From positions 5,022,001-5,086,000 of the forward strand of contig NZ_JACHMS010000001.1 of the NCBI RefSeq assembly GCF_014205055.1: a stretch of 64,000 bases of DNA. The letters are read 5' to 3'. Source of the DNA: Streptomyces luteogriseus (GTDB lineage Bacteria; Actinomycetota; Actinomycetes; Streptomycetales; Streptomycetaceae). Position 1 is the stretch's first letter, and each line of letters opens with the position of its first letter. Position numbers and translations under genes: made by a program. Shown piece by piece: positions 15,602-23,708 of this stretch. The notes under the pieces are model-generated. The model made no database searches. It was given only the letters and a program-made list of their open reading frames with translations, and was not told the origin of the DNA.

Positions 15602-15755
15602 TCCACGACGAGCAGTGCGGACCGACGCGCGAACAGCGAGCCCCCTCCCCGTTACCCACCGGCCCCGCCTCCCTCCCCGTCACCCCCCACCGCACCCCCG
15701 TACCCCTCCCCGCCCACCCCTCCCACCGGGCGATACGCGTGCTAAGGAGCCCGCG

Positions 15756-17813
15756 ATGAGCGACATGATCACGGCGGACCTGGTCGACCTCGGCCTGTCC
15801 GCCGACACCAAGGAAGCGGCGGCGCGTGCCCTCGCGGAGCGCATGGTGGCCCTGGGCCGGGTGACCGACCTGGACGGCTTCCTCGCCGACGTGGCCGCCC
15901 GCGAGGCCCAGATGCCGACCGGCCTCGACGGCGGCATCGGCATCCCGCACTGCCGCAGCGAGCACGTCACCGAGCCGACGCTCGCCTTCGGGCGCAGCGC
16001 GGCGGGCATCGACTTCGGTGCCCCGGACGGCCCCGCCGACCTGATCTTCCTGATCGCCGCGCCGGCCGGCGCGGACGACGCCCATCTGACGATCCTGTCG
16101 TCGCTGGCCCGGCAGCTGATGAACAGCGAGTTCACCGACGCCCTGCGCGCGGTGGGCGACGCCTCCGCCGCCGCGGCCCTGATCCGCGGCGACGAGCCGG
16201 ACGCACCCGCCCCGGCGGGTTCCGAGAACACCGTGGCGTCGGCGGGAGCGGCCTCTCCCGCCGCCGCCACGGTCACCGACGACGACACCGCCGCCGAAGA
16301 GCCCTCCCCGGAGCGCCCGTTCCGCATCGTCGCCGTCACCTCCTGCCCCACGGGCATCGCCCACACCTACATGGCGGCCGAGTCGCTGGAGAACGCCGGC
16401 CGCGAGGCGGGCGTCGAACTCACCGTCGAGCCCCAGGGATCGGCCGGTTTCACCCGGGTCGCCCCGGAGGTCATCGCGGCGGCGGATGCCGTGATCTTCG
16501 CCCACGACGTCCCCGTCCGGGAGAAGGAGCGCTTCGCGGGCAAGCCGACCGTCGACGTCGGCGTGAAGGCGGGCATCAACCGCCCCGCCGAACTCATCGC
16601 CGAGGTCCGTGAGAAGGCCGCGCGCGGCGAGGTCACCTCCGGATCCGCCCCGGCCACTCCGGTGGAGCGCGCGGGCGAATCCGGCGAGGGCTACGGCACC
16701 AAGCTGCGCAAGTGGCTGATGTCCGGCGTCAGTTACATGGTGCCGTTCGTCGCCGCGGGTGGTCTGCTCATCGCCCTCGGGTTCGCGATCGGCGGCTACA
16801 AGATCAACAAGGCCCCCTCGGTGATGGACCACTTCCTGTGGACCCAGGCCGACAGCTGGGCGGCCCTGCTCTTCCAGATCGGCGGCGTCGCCTTCGGCTT
16901 CCTCGTCCCGGTCCTGGCCGGCTACATCGCCTACGGCATGGCCGACCGGCCCGGCATCGTGCCCGGCTTCGTCGGCGGCATGATCGCGTTCAACATCAAC
17001 GCCGGCTTCCTCGGCGGCCTGGCGGCCGGTCTGATCGCCGGTGGCGTGGTGATGGCGATCCAGAAGGTGAACGTCCCGGCGGCGCTGCGCGGCATCATGC
17101 CCGTGGTGGTGATCCCGCTGATCTCCTCGGCGATCGTCGGGTTCCTGATGTTCGTCGTCATCGGCAAGCCCATCGCGGAGGCCCAGAAGGGCATGACCGA
17201 CTGGCTGAACGGCCTGTCCGGCAGCAACGCGATCCTGCTCGGCACCCTGCTCGGCCTGATGATGTGCTTCGACCTGGGCGGCCCCGTCAACAAGGTCGCC
17301 TACACCTTCGCCACGGCCGGCATCGCGGTCGCCAGCCCCAGCGACTCGGCCATGAAGATCATGGCCGCGGTGATGGCGGCCGGCATGGTCCCGCCGCTGG
17401 CGATGGCGCTGGCCACGACCGTGCGCGGCAAGCTCTTCACCCAGACCGAGCGCGAGAACGGCAAGGCCGCCTGGGTGCTCGGCGCCTCCTTCATCTCCGA
17501 GGGCGCCATCCCGTTCGCCGCGGCCGACCCGCTGCGCGTCATCCCGGCCTCGATGGCGGGCGGCGCGGTCACCGGCGCCCTGTCGATGGCCTTCGGCGCC
17601 ACGCTGCGCGCCCCGCACGGCGGCATCTTCGTGGTCCCGCTGATCGGCAACCCGTTCCTCTACCTGGTCGCCATCGCCGCGGGCGTCTGCGTCACGACGG
17701 CCCTGGTCGTCGTCCTCAAGGGCATGCGCAAGCCGGCCCCGGGCGCCGCACCGGCCTCCGGCGAGGGCGGCGCGGTCCAGGCGGCGGAGACGAAGCAGCC
17801 CGTCGCGGCCTGA
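15756..17813 (+). CDS. fruA: PTS fructose transporter, fused EIIA-EIIB-EIIC
   Basis: ATG 15756 with AAGGAG 6 nt upstream; 685 residues. EIIA (1-145) has the phosphoryl-accepting histidine in GGIGIPHCRSEH (H65). After an Ala/Pro/Glu linker, EIIB (about 188-290) has C197 in VAVTSCPTGIAHTYMAAE. EIIC (about 335-665) is a membrane channel with about nine helices, including FISEGAIPFAAADPLRVIP. The protein imports fructose and releases fructose-1-phosphate for FruK. Phosphate comes from HPr, not encoded here. It is the last gene of the operon and is followed by a 12-bp stem terminator. Confidence 0.95.
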   Translation: MSDMITADLVDLGLSADTKEAAARALAERMVALGRVTDLDGFLADVAAREAQMPTGLDGGIGIPHCRSEHVTEPTLAFGRSAAGIDFGAPDGPADLIFLIAAPAGADDAHLTILSSLARQLMNSEFTDALRAVGDASAAAALIRGDEPDAPAPAGSENTVASAGAASPAAATVTDDDTAAEEPSPERPFRIVAVTSCPTGIAHTYMAAESLENAGREAGVELTVEPQGSAGFTRVAPEVIAAADAVIFAHDVPVREKERFAGKPTVDVGVKAGINRPAELIAEVREKAARGEVTSGSAPATPVERAGESGEGYGTKLRKWLMSGVSYMVPFVAAGGLLIALGFAIGGYKINKAPSVMDHFLWTQADSWAALLFQIGGVAFGFLVPVLAGYIAYGMADRPGIVPGFVGGMIAFNINAGFLGGLAAGLIAGGVVMAIQKVNVPAALRGIMPVVVIPLISSAIVGFLMFVVIGKPIAEAQKGMTDWLNGLSGSNAILLGTLLGLMMCFDLGGPVNKVAYTFATAGIAVASPSDSAMKIMAAVMAAGMVPPLAMALATTVRGKLFTQTERENGKAAWVLGASFISEGAIPFAAADPLRVIPASMAGGAVTGALSMAFGATLRAPHGGIFVVPLIGNPFLYLVAIAAGVCVTTALVVVLKGMRKPAPGAAPASGEGGAVQAAETKQPVAA

Positions 17814-17885
17814 AGCGGCTGGAGGTTCGCCCCTTTCGAGGCGTGTGAGCCGTTCATGCCACCTGCGAGATAGATCACGAAAATC

Positions 17886-17913
17886 ACGGCCCGGGACCGT
17901 AGTCCCGGGCCGT
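17886..17913 (+). terminator. Terminator of the fru operon
   Basis: Perfect 12-bp stem ACGGCCCGGGAC/GTCCCGGGCCGT with loop CGTA, 72 bp after the fruA stop. Confidence 0.85.
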
Positions 17914-17930
17914 GGTGTCTACTGGGGCGC

Positions 17931-18089
17931 ATGCCCGAGCACATCTCCCGATGGCCCGAAGATCACCCTCTCCCCGCCCTCCCGCAACAGCGGCAGACGG
18001 GCCCCCGGTCGGAGTCCGTGGAGCTGACCCCCGAGGAGAGAAACGCCTTCGCCGTCCTGGTGCGCCAACTCGGCGACCGAGGTATCTAG
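17931..18089 (+). CDS. Possible small protein, 52 aa
   Basis: ATG 17931 to TAG 18087-18089. The sequence MPEHISRWPEDHPLPALPQQ... ends with VELTPEERNAFAVLVRQLGDRGI, an amphipathic helix with a natural look. Codon third positions are mostly G/C, as in real genes. There is no Shine-Dalgarno; a weak -10-like TCTACT lies 7 nt before ATG, so it could be leaderless. It fills the gap between the fru terminator and the convergent DUF6227 gene. Function unknown, and it may be spurious. Confidence 0.45.
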   Translation: MPEHISRWPEDHPLPALPQQRQTGPRSESVELTPEERNAFAVLVRQLGDRGI

Positions 18090-18122
18090 GACCCGCTCCA
18101 CCCGGCAGGTCCGGGGCCCGCC

Positions 18123-18869
18123 TCAGGAGAGCTGCGCCGCCCGCCGCTCCATCGCCTCGCGCGCCGCGTCCTCGCTGACGTACACCTCGCACATGTGCCG
18201 CCCGTCCGGCGTCGCCGTGTGCTCGACCTCCCAGAGGGAGACCTCCGCGCCGTCGCGCAGCAGGAACGCGTGCTCGTAGAGCGAGAAGCCCAGCCCCGCC
18301 CGGCCGGCGCGGCACGGCCGGCCGAAGGCCTGGGTGATCTGGTGCCCGGACGCCGTGGCCAGCAGGGCCGCCGTGTCCGCGCCCGGCCGGTCCGAGTTCT
18401 CCGCCCGGCGCAGTAACCTGCGCGCGTGGTCCGCCGAGTCCTCCGCGGCGTACGCGTGCCGGGGCGCGGGGACCGGAGACAGCTGCACCGTCACCGGCAG
18501 CTCGAAGTCCGGGGTGTCCGGCGGCAGCGGCAGCCGCGCGGTGGCGGCGCGCAGCTCCTCCTCGTCGACATACACCTCGTGCTGCGGCTCGCTGCCCGGC
18601 GCGGTGTTGTGGACGAGCTCCCAGAGCGTGAGCGCCGAACCGTCGGCGAGCAGCCACGTGTGCCGGTACGTCTCCCGGTGCAGGCCCGCGCTGTGGTGCG
18701 CCGAGTGCAGCGAACCGTCGTGCGCCAGCGCGCAGTCCAGGCGCCTTATCGCCTCGTCCGGCAGCTCGAAGGAGTTCAGCGCACGGCCGAGGAGTCGCGC
18801 GAGGTGCTCCTCCGGAGACTCGGGCGAGTCGTGGGGTTCGTACGCTGCCGTCTCGTACGGAACGCTCAA
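18123..18869 (-). CDS. DUF6227-like Streptomyces protein with internal duplication and a TTA codon
   Basis: 248 residues, no signal peptide or membrane segment. TTG 18869 is used with GGGAGAA just upstream. Two halves repeat: RHTWLLADGSALTLWELVH...QHEVYVDEEEL (69-106) matches EHAFLLRDGAEVSLWEVEH...MCEVYVSEDAA, so the protein is a tandem duplication of one alpha/beta unit. Leu152 is encoded by TTA (18416-18414), the only in-frame TTA I found in the window. In Streptomyces this codon needs the bldA tRNA and links translation to development. The family name is from memory and the function is unknown. The promoter carries a long palindrome. Confidence 0.8.
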   Translation of the reverse strand: MSVPYETAAYEPHDSPESPEEHLARLLGRALNSFELPDEAIRRLDCALAHDGSLHSAHHSAGLHRETYRHTWLLADGSALTLWELVHNTAPGSEPQHEVYVDEEELRAATARLPLPPDTPDFELPVTVQLSPVPAPRHAYAAEDSADHARRLLRRAENSDRPGADTAALLATASGHQITQAFGRPCRAGRAGLGFSLYEHAFLLRDGAEVSLWEVEHTATPDGRHMCEVYVSEDAAREAMERRAAQLS

Positions 18870-18910
18870 GGTTTCTCCCGGCGTTGCTGCATGTCACCTT
18901 GTGGGTGCAT

Positions 18911-18950
18911 ACCGTAGCCCCTCGGTCGGACATCATGTCCGGGAACCGAG
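18911..18950 (-). promoter_or_regulatory. Promoter of DUF6227 gene with nested palindrome
   Basis: On the minus strand a -10 box TACGGT occupies 18916-18911. Just upstream, CGGACATCATGTCCG (18927-18941) is a perfect palindrome, flanked by a second pair CTCGGT (18921-18926)/ACCGAG (18945-18950). The element covers the expected -35 region, so a dimeric regulator would control the promoter. Confidence 0.6.
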
Positions 18951-18975
18951 AAAACGTACGTCCGGGAAAACGCGC

Positions 18976-19004
18976 GGGCCGCGCGAAAAGTTCCCGCGCG
19001 GCCC
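18976..19004 (-). terminator. Terminator of the L,D-transpeptidase gene
   Basis: 10-bp perfect stem GGGCCGCGCG/CGCGCGGCCC, 45-73 bp after the stop on the minus strand. Confidence 0.7.
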
Positions 19005-19048
19005 GGTCGGTCCGTCAAAAACCCCAGGAGGGGCGGACTTTCAGCAGG

Positions 19049-20266
19049 TCAGGACGTGCCGCCCGCGACCCACTGGCTCCACGGCATGTTCCAGCCGTTG
19101 AGCCCGTTGTCCGGCGCCACCGTCTTGTCGGGGGAGTTCTTCACGATCACCACGTCCCCGATGAGGGAGTTGTCGTAGAACCACTTCGCGGACGTGCTGC
19201 CCCCGGCGCCCTGGACGTCGGCGAGACCCACGCAGCCGTGGCTGGTGCCCTGGCGCCCGAAGGGCGGGTTGCCCTTGTTGTACCAGTAGTTGCCGTGGAT
19301 GAAGGTGCCCGACGTCGTCAGACGCATCGCGTGCGGCACGTCCGGGATGTCGTACTCCCCGCCCAGCCCGACCGTCCGGCTGTTCATCCGGGTCTGCACG
19401 AACTTCTCGGAGATCACCATCTGCCCGTTGTACGTGGTGTGCTCAGGGCTGCCCGCCGAGATCGGGACCGACTTGACGGTCTTGCCGTCCCGCACGACCG
19501 TCATGGTCTGGGTGTTGACGTCGACCGTGGAGACCTGCGAACGGCCCACCGTGAAGGTGACCGTCTTCTTCTGCACCCCGAAGACGCCGTTCGCGCCCTC
19601 GACCCCGTCCAGGTCGATGTTCATCGTGACCTTGGAGCCGGCCTTCCAGTACTCCTCCGGCCGGAAGTCGAGCCGCTGCCCGTTGAACCAGTGCCCGACG
19701 ACCTTCTGCCCGCTGCTGGAGGTCACCGTGATGTGCGACTGCACGTCCTTGCGGGCGGTGATGGCCTTGTCGAAGGTGAACGACACCGGCATGCCCACAC
19801 CGACCGTCGTGCCGTTGTCCGGCGTGTACGTCCCGATGAAGCTGTTCGACGTCGTCACCGTCGTGAAGATCGAGTTGGCCGCGGCCGTCCGGCCGTCCGC
19901 GTCCTTGGCGGTCGCCGATATCTGGTACTTGGTGCCGCGCTCCAGCTGCTCCTTCGGCTTCCACACCTTGCCGTCGCCGGAGACCGAGCCGGCCACGGTC
20001 TGCCCGCTGCCCGCCACCGTCATCTTCACGTCGGTCAGCTTCCCGTCGCTGACCTTCACGCCGGTCGAGTTGATGGACGCGCCGGTCGAACCGTCCTTGG
20101 CCGAGATGGCGATCTTCGCGACGGACGTCTTGGTGCCGCCCTTGCCGCCCTTCTCGTCGTCCTCGGCGTTGGCGCTGCCACCGCAGGCGGTGAGCGTCAG
20201 GGCGCCGACCATCAGGGCGGCACAGGCCCCCAGAGTGCGCCGCGCTGAAATGTTCGGCGTTGTCAC
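19049..20266 (-). CDS. L,D-transpeptidase lipoprotein with Ig-like domains
   Basis: 405 residues. A signal peptide with lipobox L-T-A-C (C28) makes it a lipoprotein on the outer face of the membrane. Two Ig-like/BIG modules (about 50-140 and 145-240) precede a YkuD catalytic domain (about 245-375). The active site shows HGNYWY (H324) and TSHGCVGL (H343, C345), matching HxxxxxxxSHGC(V/I). It makes 3-3 peptidoglycan cross-links or anchors polymers; the architecture equals mycobacterial LdtMt2-type enzymes. 3-3 links bypass most penicillins but not carbapenems. Acting with the two PBPs and SsgE coded further right in envelope building is plausible. Confidence 0.93.
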   Translation of the reverse strand: MTTPNISARRTLGACAALMVGALTLTACGGSANAEDDEKGGKGGTKTSVAKIAISAKDGSTGASINSTGVKVSDGKLTDVKMTVAGSGQTVAGSVSGDGKVWKPKEQLERGTKYQISATAKDADGRTAAANSIFTTVTTSNSFIGTYTPDNGTTVGVGMPVSFTFDKAITARKDVQSHITVTSSSGQKVVGHWFNGQRLDFRPEEYWKAGSKVTMNIDLDGVEGANGVFGVQKKTVTFTVGRSQVSTVDVNTQTMTVVRDGKTVKSVPISAGSPEHTTYNGQMVISEKFVQTRMNSRTVGLGGEYDIPDVPHAMRLTTSGTFIHGNYWYNKGNPPFGRQGTSHGCVGLADVQGAGGSTSAKWFYDNSLIGDVVIVKNSPDKTVAPDNGLNGWNMPWSQWVAGGTS

Positions 20267-20432
20267 GGGCTGCTCCCAGTTCGTGTGATGTTGCGTGATC
20301 CGCTCCAGTACGTGGGAGAAGAGGGGCAGGGGAGCCGGTCGGGTTCCGTCCGTTTCCCATGAGGGCCGTCACGTGACAGAACCGCGACAAATTCCGGCCC
20401 GGCTGTGGATCCGCTGTGCGCCGCAGACCTGT

Positions 20433-21464
20433 TCAGCGGCCCACGTACAACTCCCCGTACGACGGCCACGCCCCGCCCGGACCGTCCACCGGCTCCGCCG
20501 CCCGTACGGCGCGGACGATCGCCCGCGTCACCATGTCCGCGCCCGCCGCCAGGATCTCGTTCAGGGCGAGCGGGTCCGCGGCGTCCAGCGCGCGGTCACC
20601 CGTCGCCAGCGCGAACACCGTGTCCCCGTCGTTGAGGAGATGCACCGGACGCACCGCCCGGGCGATGCCGTCGTGCGCCGTGCCGGCCAGCTTCTGCGCC
20701 TGTGCCTTCGACAGATCCGCGTCCGTGGCGACCACCGCGAGTGTGGTGTTGAGCGGGGGCGGGGTGCTCCGCGCGGCCGTCTCCGCCAGACGCCGCCGCG
20801 CGGCCGCGTGGACCTCCGCCCCCGGGTACTCCACCCGTCGCCCCTCGAACAACTCCCCGTACAGCACCCCCGTTTCCGGATCCACCGTCGACCCCGCCGC
20901 GTTGGCCACCACCAGGGCGGCCACCGTGATCCCCGAGCCGAGCACGGTGCTCGCGCTGCCGACACCGCCTTTCACCACCCCGGTCACCGCTCCGGTGCCC
21001 GCGCCCACGCACCCCTGGGGCACCGGCGCGCCGGGCTCGCTCGCCGCGGCCGCCTCGACCGCGGCCCGGCCGGTCGCCGCGTCCGGCCGGGCCCGGAAGT
21101 CGCCGCCCCGCCCCAGGTCGAAGACGCAGGCCGCGGGCACCACCGGCACGACATGCGCCGGATCCGCCCCGACCCGGATACCGCGCCCCCGTTCCTCCAG
21201 CCAGGCCATCACCCCCGACGCCGCGTCGAGCCCGTACGCGCTGCCCCCGGTCAGCACGACCGCCTCCACCGTCCGCACCACGTTGCGCGGATCCAGCGCG
21301 TCCGTCTCCTTGGTGCCGGGCCCGCCGCCCCGCACGTCCACGGCGGCCACGGCCCCGCCCTCCGGAGCGAGTACGACCGTGGTGCCGGTGAGCCAACCGT
21401 CGCCGGTGCGCGTCGCGTGCCCCACCCGCAGGCCGGAGACATCCGTCAGTGCGTCAACTGTCAT
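20433..21464 (-). CDS. P1-family (DmpA/S58) self-processing aminopeptidase
   Basis: 343 residues, cytoplasmic. DmpA-type peptidases cleave themselves to expose an N-terminal nucleophile. The cleavage motif is visible as LNTTLAVVATDADL, giving Asn239|Thr240 as the likely processing site, with Thr instead of the Ser known in DmpA and BapA. Other family blocks: TDVSGLRVGHAT at the start, VVLTGGSAYGLDAASGVMAWLEE (69-91), QGCVGAGTGAVTG (150-162) and GGVGSAS (167-172). Known members hydrolyse N-terminal or beta-amino acid peptides. The substrate here is unknown. The gene is single; an 18-bp tandem repeat separates it from ltrA. Confidence 0.9.
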   Translation of the reverse strand: MTVDALTDVSGLRVGHATRTGDGWLTGTTVVLAPEGGAVAAVDVRGGGPGTKETDALDPRNVVRTVEAVVLTGGSAYGLDAASGVMAWLEERGRGIRVGADPAHVVPVVPAACVFDLGRGGDFRARPDAATGRAAVEAAAASEPGAPVPQGCVGAGTGAVTGVVKGGVGSASTVLGSGITVAALVVANAAGSTVDPETGVLYGELFEGRRVEYPGAEVHAAARRRLAETAARSTPPPLNTTLAVVATDADLSKAQAQKLAGTAHDGIARAVRPVHLLNDGDTVFALATGDRALDAADPLALNEILAAGADMVTRAIVRAVRAAEPVDGPGGAWPSYGELYVGR

Positions 21465-21486
21465 GACACACAGTCTCGTCCAGCCG

Positions 21487-21558
21487 CCGACCCGGACGGG
21501 CGTGCCGACCCGGACGGGCGTGCCGACCCGGACGGGCGTGCCGACCCCGGCGGGCGTG
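21487..21558. repeat. 18-bp tandem repeat, four units
   Basis: CCGACCCGGACGGGCGTG repeats exactly at 21487, 21505 and 21523, with a two-base variant at 21541. It lies between the P1 peptidase start and the ltrA stop. It is outside both annotated genes, although the minus-strand frame would read SARPSG repeats. Confidence 0.85.
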
Positions 21559-21578
21559 CCGGGCCGGTGAGTGCCGCG

Positions 21579-22826
21579 TCAGCCCGTCGATGCGCCATTC
21601 GATGTGCCGGGGGGATCAGCCGCCACGACCGGGCGCGTGGCCGCCAGTGTCTCTGCGGCCGCCACCGACAGCGCACAGACCACACCCGCCGCGAGCAACG
21701 CCCAGTGCCCCAGGAACGTGCAGCAGATCACCAGCAGGGCCGTCGTCGGCAGCACCAGCTGCTGGGTGATGCCCCGCTTGAAGTGGCGCGAGTGCAGGGC
21801 CCACACCGTGAGCAGATACAGCGCCGTCGGCAGGGTCACGGCAGCCGACGCCGCCAGCGTGGAGATGTGCGCCTTGCCGACCGTCTCCTCCACCGCCACC
21901 TCCAGCCCGGCCCCGATCGCCGCCGCCGACGCGAACACCAGGTAGTGGCCGTAGCCCCAGAGGAACGCCTGCCGGTTGGACCGCAGATGGCCATGGACGG
22001 GCACCGCGAAGTAGATCCACCACGCGGCGAAGATGATCAGCAGCCCGCCCGCCGCGAGGGGGAGGAGCTCGCCCAGCGCGTCGTTCTCGTCGATGCCGGA
22101 CTTCACCGCGACCGTGGCCGCCGCGATCGTCTCGCCGAGCACGATGATGGTGAACAGCCCGTACCGCTCCGCGATGTGGCGGGGATGCCAGGACGTGGTG
22201 TGCCCCCTCTCCGCGAAGGGCGGCACGCACATCTCCAGCAGCGCCATCACCAGGAACCACCAGGGCCTGGCCCCCTCGGGCAGGAACAGCAGCCCCAGCC
22301 AGCCGACCTGGCACGTCAGCACGCCGCCCGCGTAGCGCAGGGCCGTCGTCCGCTCCGGGCCCCCGGCGGCGCGGGCGGCCCGCAGCCACTGCGCCGCCAT
22401 GGCCACCCGCATGATCGCGTAGCCCAGCCAGACCACGAGGTAGTCGTGCTCCTCGAACGCCCGCGAGACCCCCGCCGCGAGGACCAGCACACCGGCGATC
22501 TGCACCAGCGTGACGACCCGGTAGAGCACGTCGTCGTTGTCGTACGCCGAGGCGAACCAGGTGAAGTTCATCCACGCCCACCACAGGGCGAAGAACACCA
22601 TCGCGTAGTCGAGGATCCCCTGGCCCGCGTGCCCCTCGGCGACGGAGTGCACCAGCTCGATGCCCGCCTGGGCGACGGCCACGACGAAGCACAGGTCGAA
22701 GAAGAGCTCCAGCGGCGAGGCCGTCCGGTGCGCCTCGTCGCGGCCACGGGCCCGGAGCCTGCGCAGCGGTCCCCGGCCGCCGGGCGCGTCGGAGGGGACG
22801 GGCGGGGGAGTGGTGCTGGACGTCAT
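21579..22826 (-). CDS. Low temperature requirement A (LtrA) family membrane protein
   Basis: 415 residues, start ATG 22826 with GGGA upstream. After a short hydrophilic N-terminus come the LtrA signature segments SPLELFFDLCFVVAVAQ (about 38-54), ALWWAWMNFTWFASAYDNDD and AERYGLFTIIVLGETI. About ten to twelve hydrophobic helices follow. LtrA was named from cold-sensitive Listeria, and its molecular function is not known. In actinomycetes it is common and usually a single gene, as here. The divergent small gene at 22883 starts 57 bp away. Confidence 0.9.
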   Translation of the reverse strand: MTSSTTPPPVPSDAPGGRGPLRRLRARGRDEAHRTASPLELFFDLCFVVAVAQAGIELVHSVAEGHAGQGILDYAMVFFALWWAWMNFTWFASAYDNDDVLYRVVTLVQIAGVLVLAAGVSRAFEEHDYLVVWLGYAIMRVAMAAQWLRAARAAGGPERTTALRYAGGVLTCQVGWLGLLFLPEGARPWWFLVMALLEMCVPPFAERGHTTSWHPRHIAERYGLFTIIVLGETIAAATVAVKSGIDENDALGELLPLAAGGLLIIFAAWWIYFAVPVHGHLRSNRQAFLWGYGHYLVFASAAAIGAGLEVAVEETVGKAHISTLAASAAVTLPTALYLLTVWALHSRHFKRGITQQLVLPTTALLVICCTFLGHWALLAAGVVCALSVAAAETLAATRPVVAADPPGTSNGASTG

Positions 22827-22870
22827 GCGTCCCAGCACAGCAGAAGGCGCGGGGAATTTCTCCGCGACCG

Positions 22871-22876
22871 TACCCT
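22871..22876 (+). promoter_or_regulatory. Leaderless -10 box
   Basis: TACCCT ends 6 nt before ATG 22883, which has no Shine-Dalgarno. This predicts transcription from the A of the start codon. Confidence 0.55.
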
Positions 22877-22882
22877 GGTTGC

Positions 22883-23116
22883 ATGAGTCGAGGCCGTCCG
22901 TCACCTGCGCCAGATCAAGAACGAGATCGCCCGCCTGCGTGTACCGTGCCCGGCCCCGAGCCGCGCGAGCCGAAGCCCGCGCTGGTCTTCGACGACCCGC
23001 TCGACCAGCAGTCCTCCGACGACACCGACCGCGGCTGGGGCGAGCGCACCGACTCCGGCGGCAGTGCGGCGGACCTCAAGCGCTTCCTGGACGAGAAGCC
23101 GCCCCACCACCTCTGA
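22883..23116 (+). CDS. Small conserved acidic protein, 77 aa
   Basis: Predicted leaderless. MSRGRPSPAP... leads into an acidic block VFDDPLDQQSSDDTDRGWGERTDSGG and a short amphipathic end SAADLKRFLDEKPPHHL. From memory, the DPLD-QSSDDTDRGWGE and FLDEKPPHHL segments are well conserved among Streptomyces, which supports a real gene. No domain or function known. It is probably a soluble, partly disordered protein. It converges on mscL with 10 bp between stops. Confidence 0.8.
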   Translation: MSRGRPSPAPDQERDRPPACTVPGPEPREPKPALVFDDPLDQQSSDDTDRGWGERTDSGGSAADLKRFLDEKPPHHL

Positions 23117-23126
23117 GGCCGTCGCG

Positions 23127-23585
23127 CTACTCCCGGTCGTGCCCGGAGCCGCGCTGGGCGACCAGGGCGTCCCGGATCTCCTTCAGCACCTCCAGCTCCG
23201 TGACCTCGAGGACCTCCTGGGTGTTCTCCTTCGCCTTCCGGCGCGCTTCCTGCCGGGCCAGGTACTTCGCCATGGGCAGGACCATCAGGAAGTAGACGAC
23301 CGCCGCGGTGATCACGAAGCTCAGGGCGGCGCCGAGAACCGAACCCCACAGGATCTGGATGCCCTCCTCGCCCTGGCAGGTCGAGCTCAGGCACGAGCTG
23401 TAGTGGTCGAGGTTCTTGGTCCCGATCGCTCCGACGACCGGGTTGATGATCCCCTTCACCACGGCGTTGACGATGTTGGTGAAGGCGGCACCGATCACCA
23501 CCGCCACCGCCAGGTCGACGACGTTGCCGCGCATCAGGAAGGTCTTGAAGCCCTGCCAGACGCTCGGTTCCTTCTTCTCGCTCAC
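23127..23585 (-). CDS. mscL: Large-conductance mechanosensitive channel MscL
   Basis: 152 residues, GTG start with GAGGAGAGG upstream. N-terminal amphipathic helix (KTFLMRGNVVDLAVAVVIGAAF), TM1 with the conserved pore sequence VIGAAFTNIVNAVVKGIINPVVG (about 30-52), a longer than usual periplasmic loop with two cysteines (SSCLSSTCQGEEG), TM2 about 80-102, and a charged cytoplasmic helix. It opens under membrane tension to release solutes after osmotic downshock. The two loop cysteines could form a disulfide outside the membrane, a small oddity. Confidence 0.95.
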   Translation of the reverse strand: MSEKKEPSVWQGFKTFLMRGNVVDLAVAVVIGAAFTNIVNAVVKGIINPVVGAIGTKNLDHYSSCLSSTCQGEEGIQILWGSVLGAALSFVITAAVVYFLMVLPMAKYLARQEARRKAKENTQEVLEVTELEVLKEIRDALVAQRGSGHDRE

Positions 23586-23708
23586 CTCGGGGCCTCTCCT
23601 CGCACAAGCAGCTTGTGGAACAAAACGCTCCGCAACCTACGTCACGCCTGGGCCGGACCGAGTACTCGGGTCCCTCGAACGAGGGCCTTGACCGGATCAC
23701 GCACAGCA

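Noticed and set aside
15598..15758. 53-codon ORF between fruK and fruA
   Set aside because: Starts in a duplicated segment and is mostly Pro/Ser/Thr from C-rich DNA; kept only as a finding about the repeat.
15573..17618. 681-codon minus-strand ORF opposite fruA
   Set aside because: Antisense shadow; fruA domains and active-site residues are unambiguous on the plus strand.
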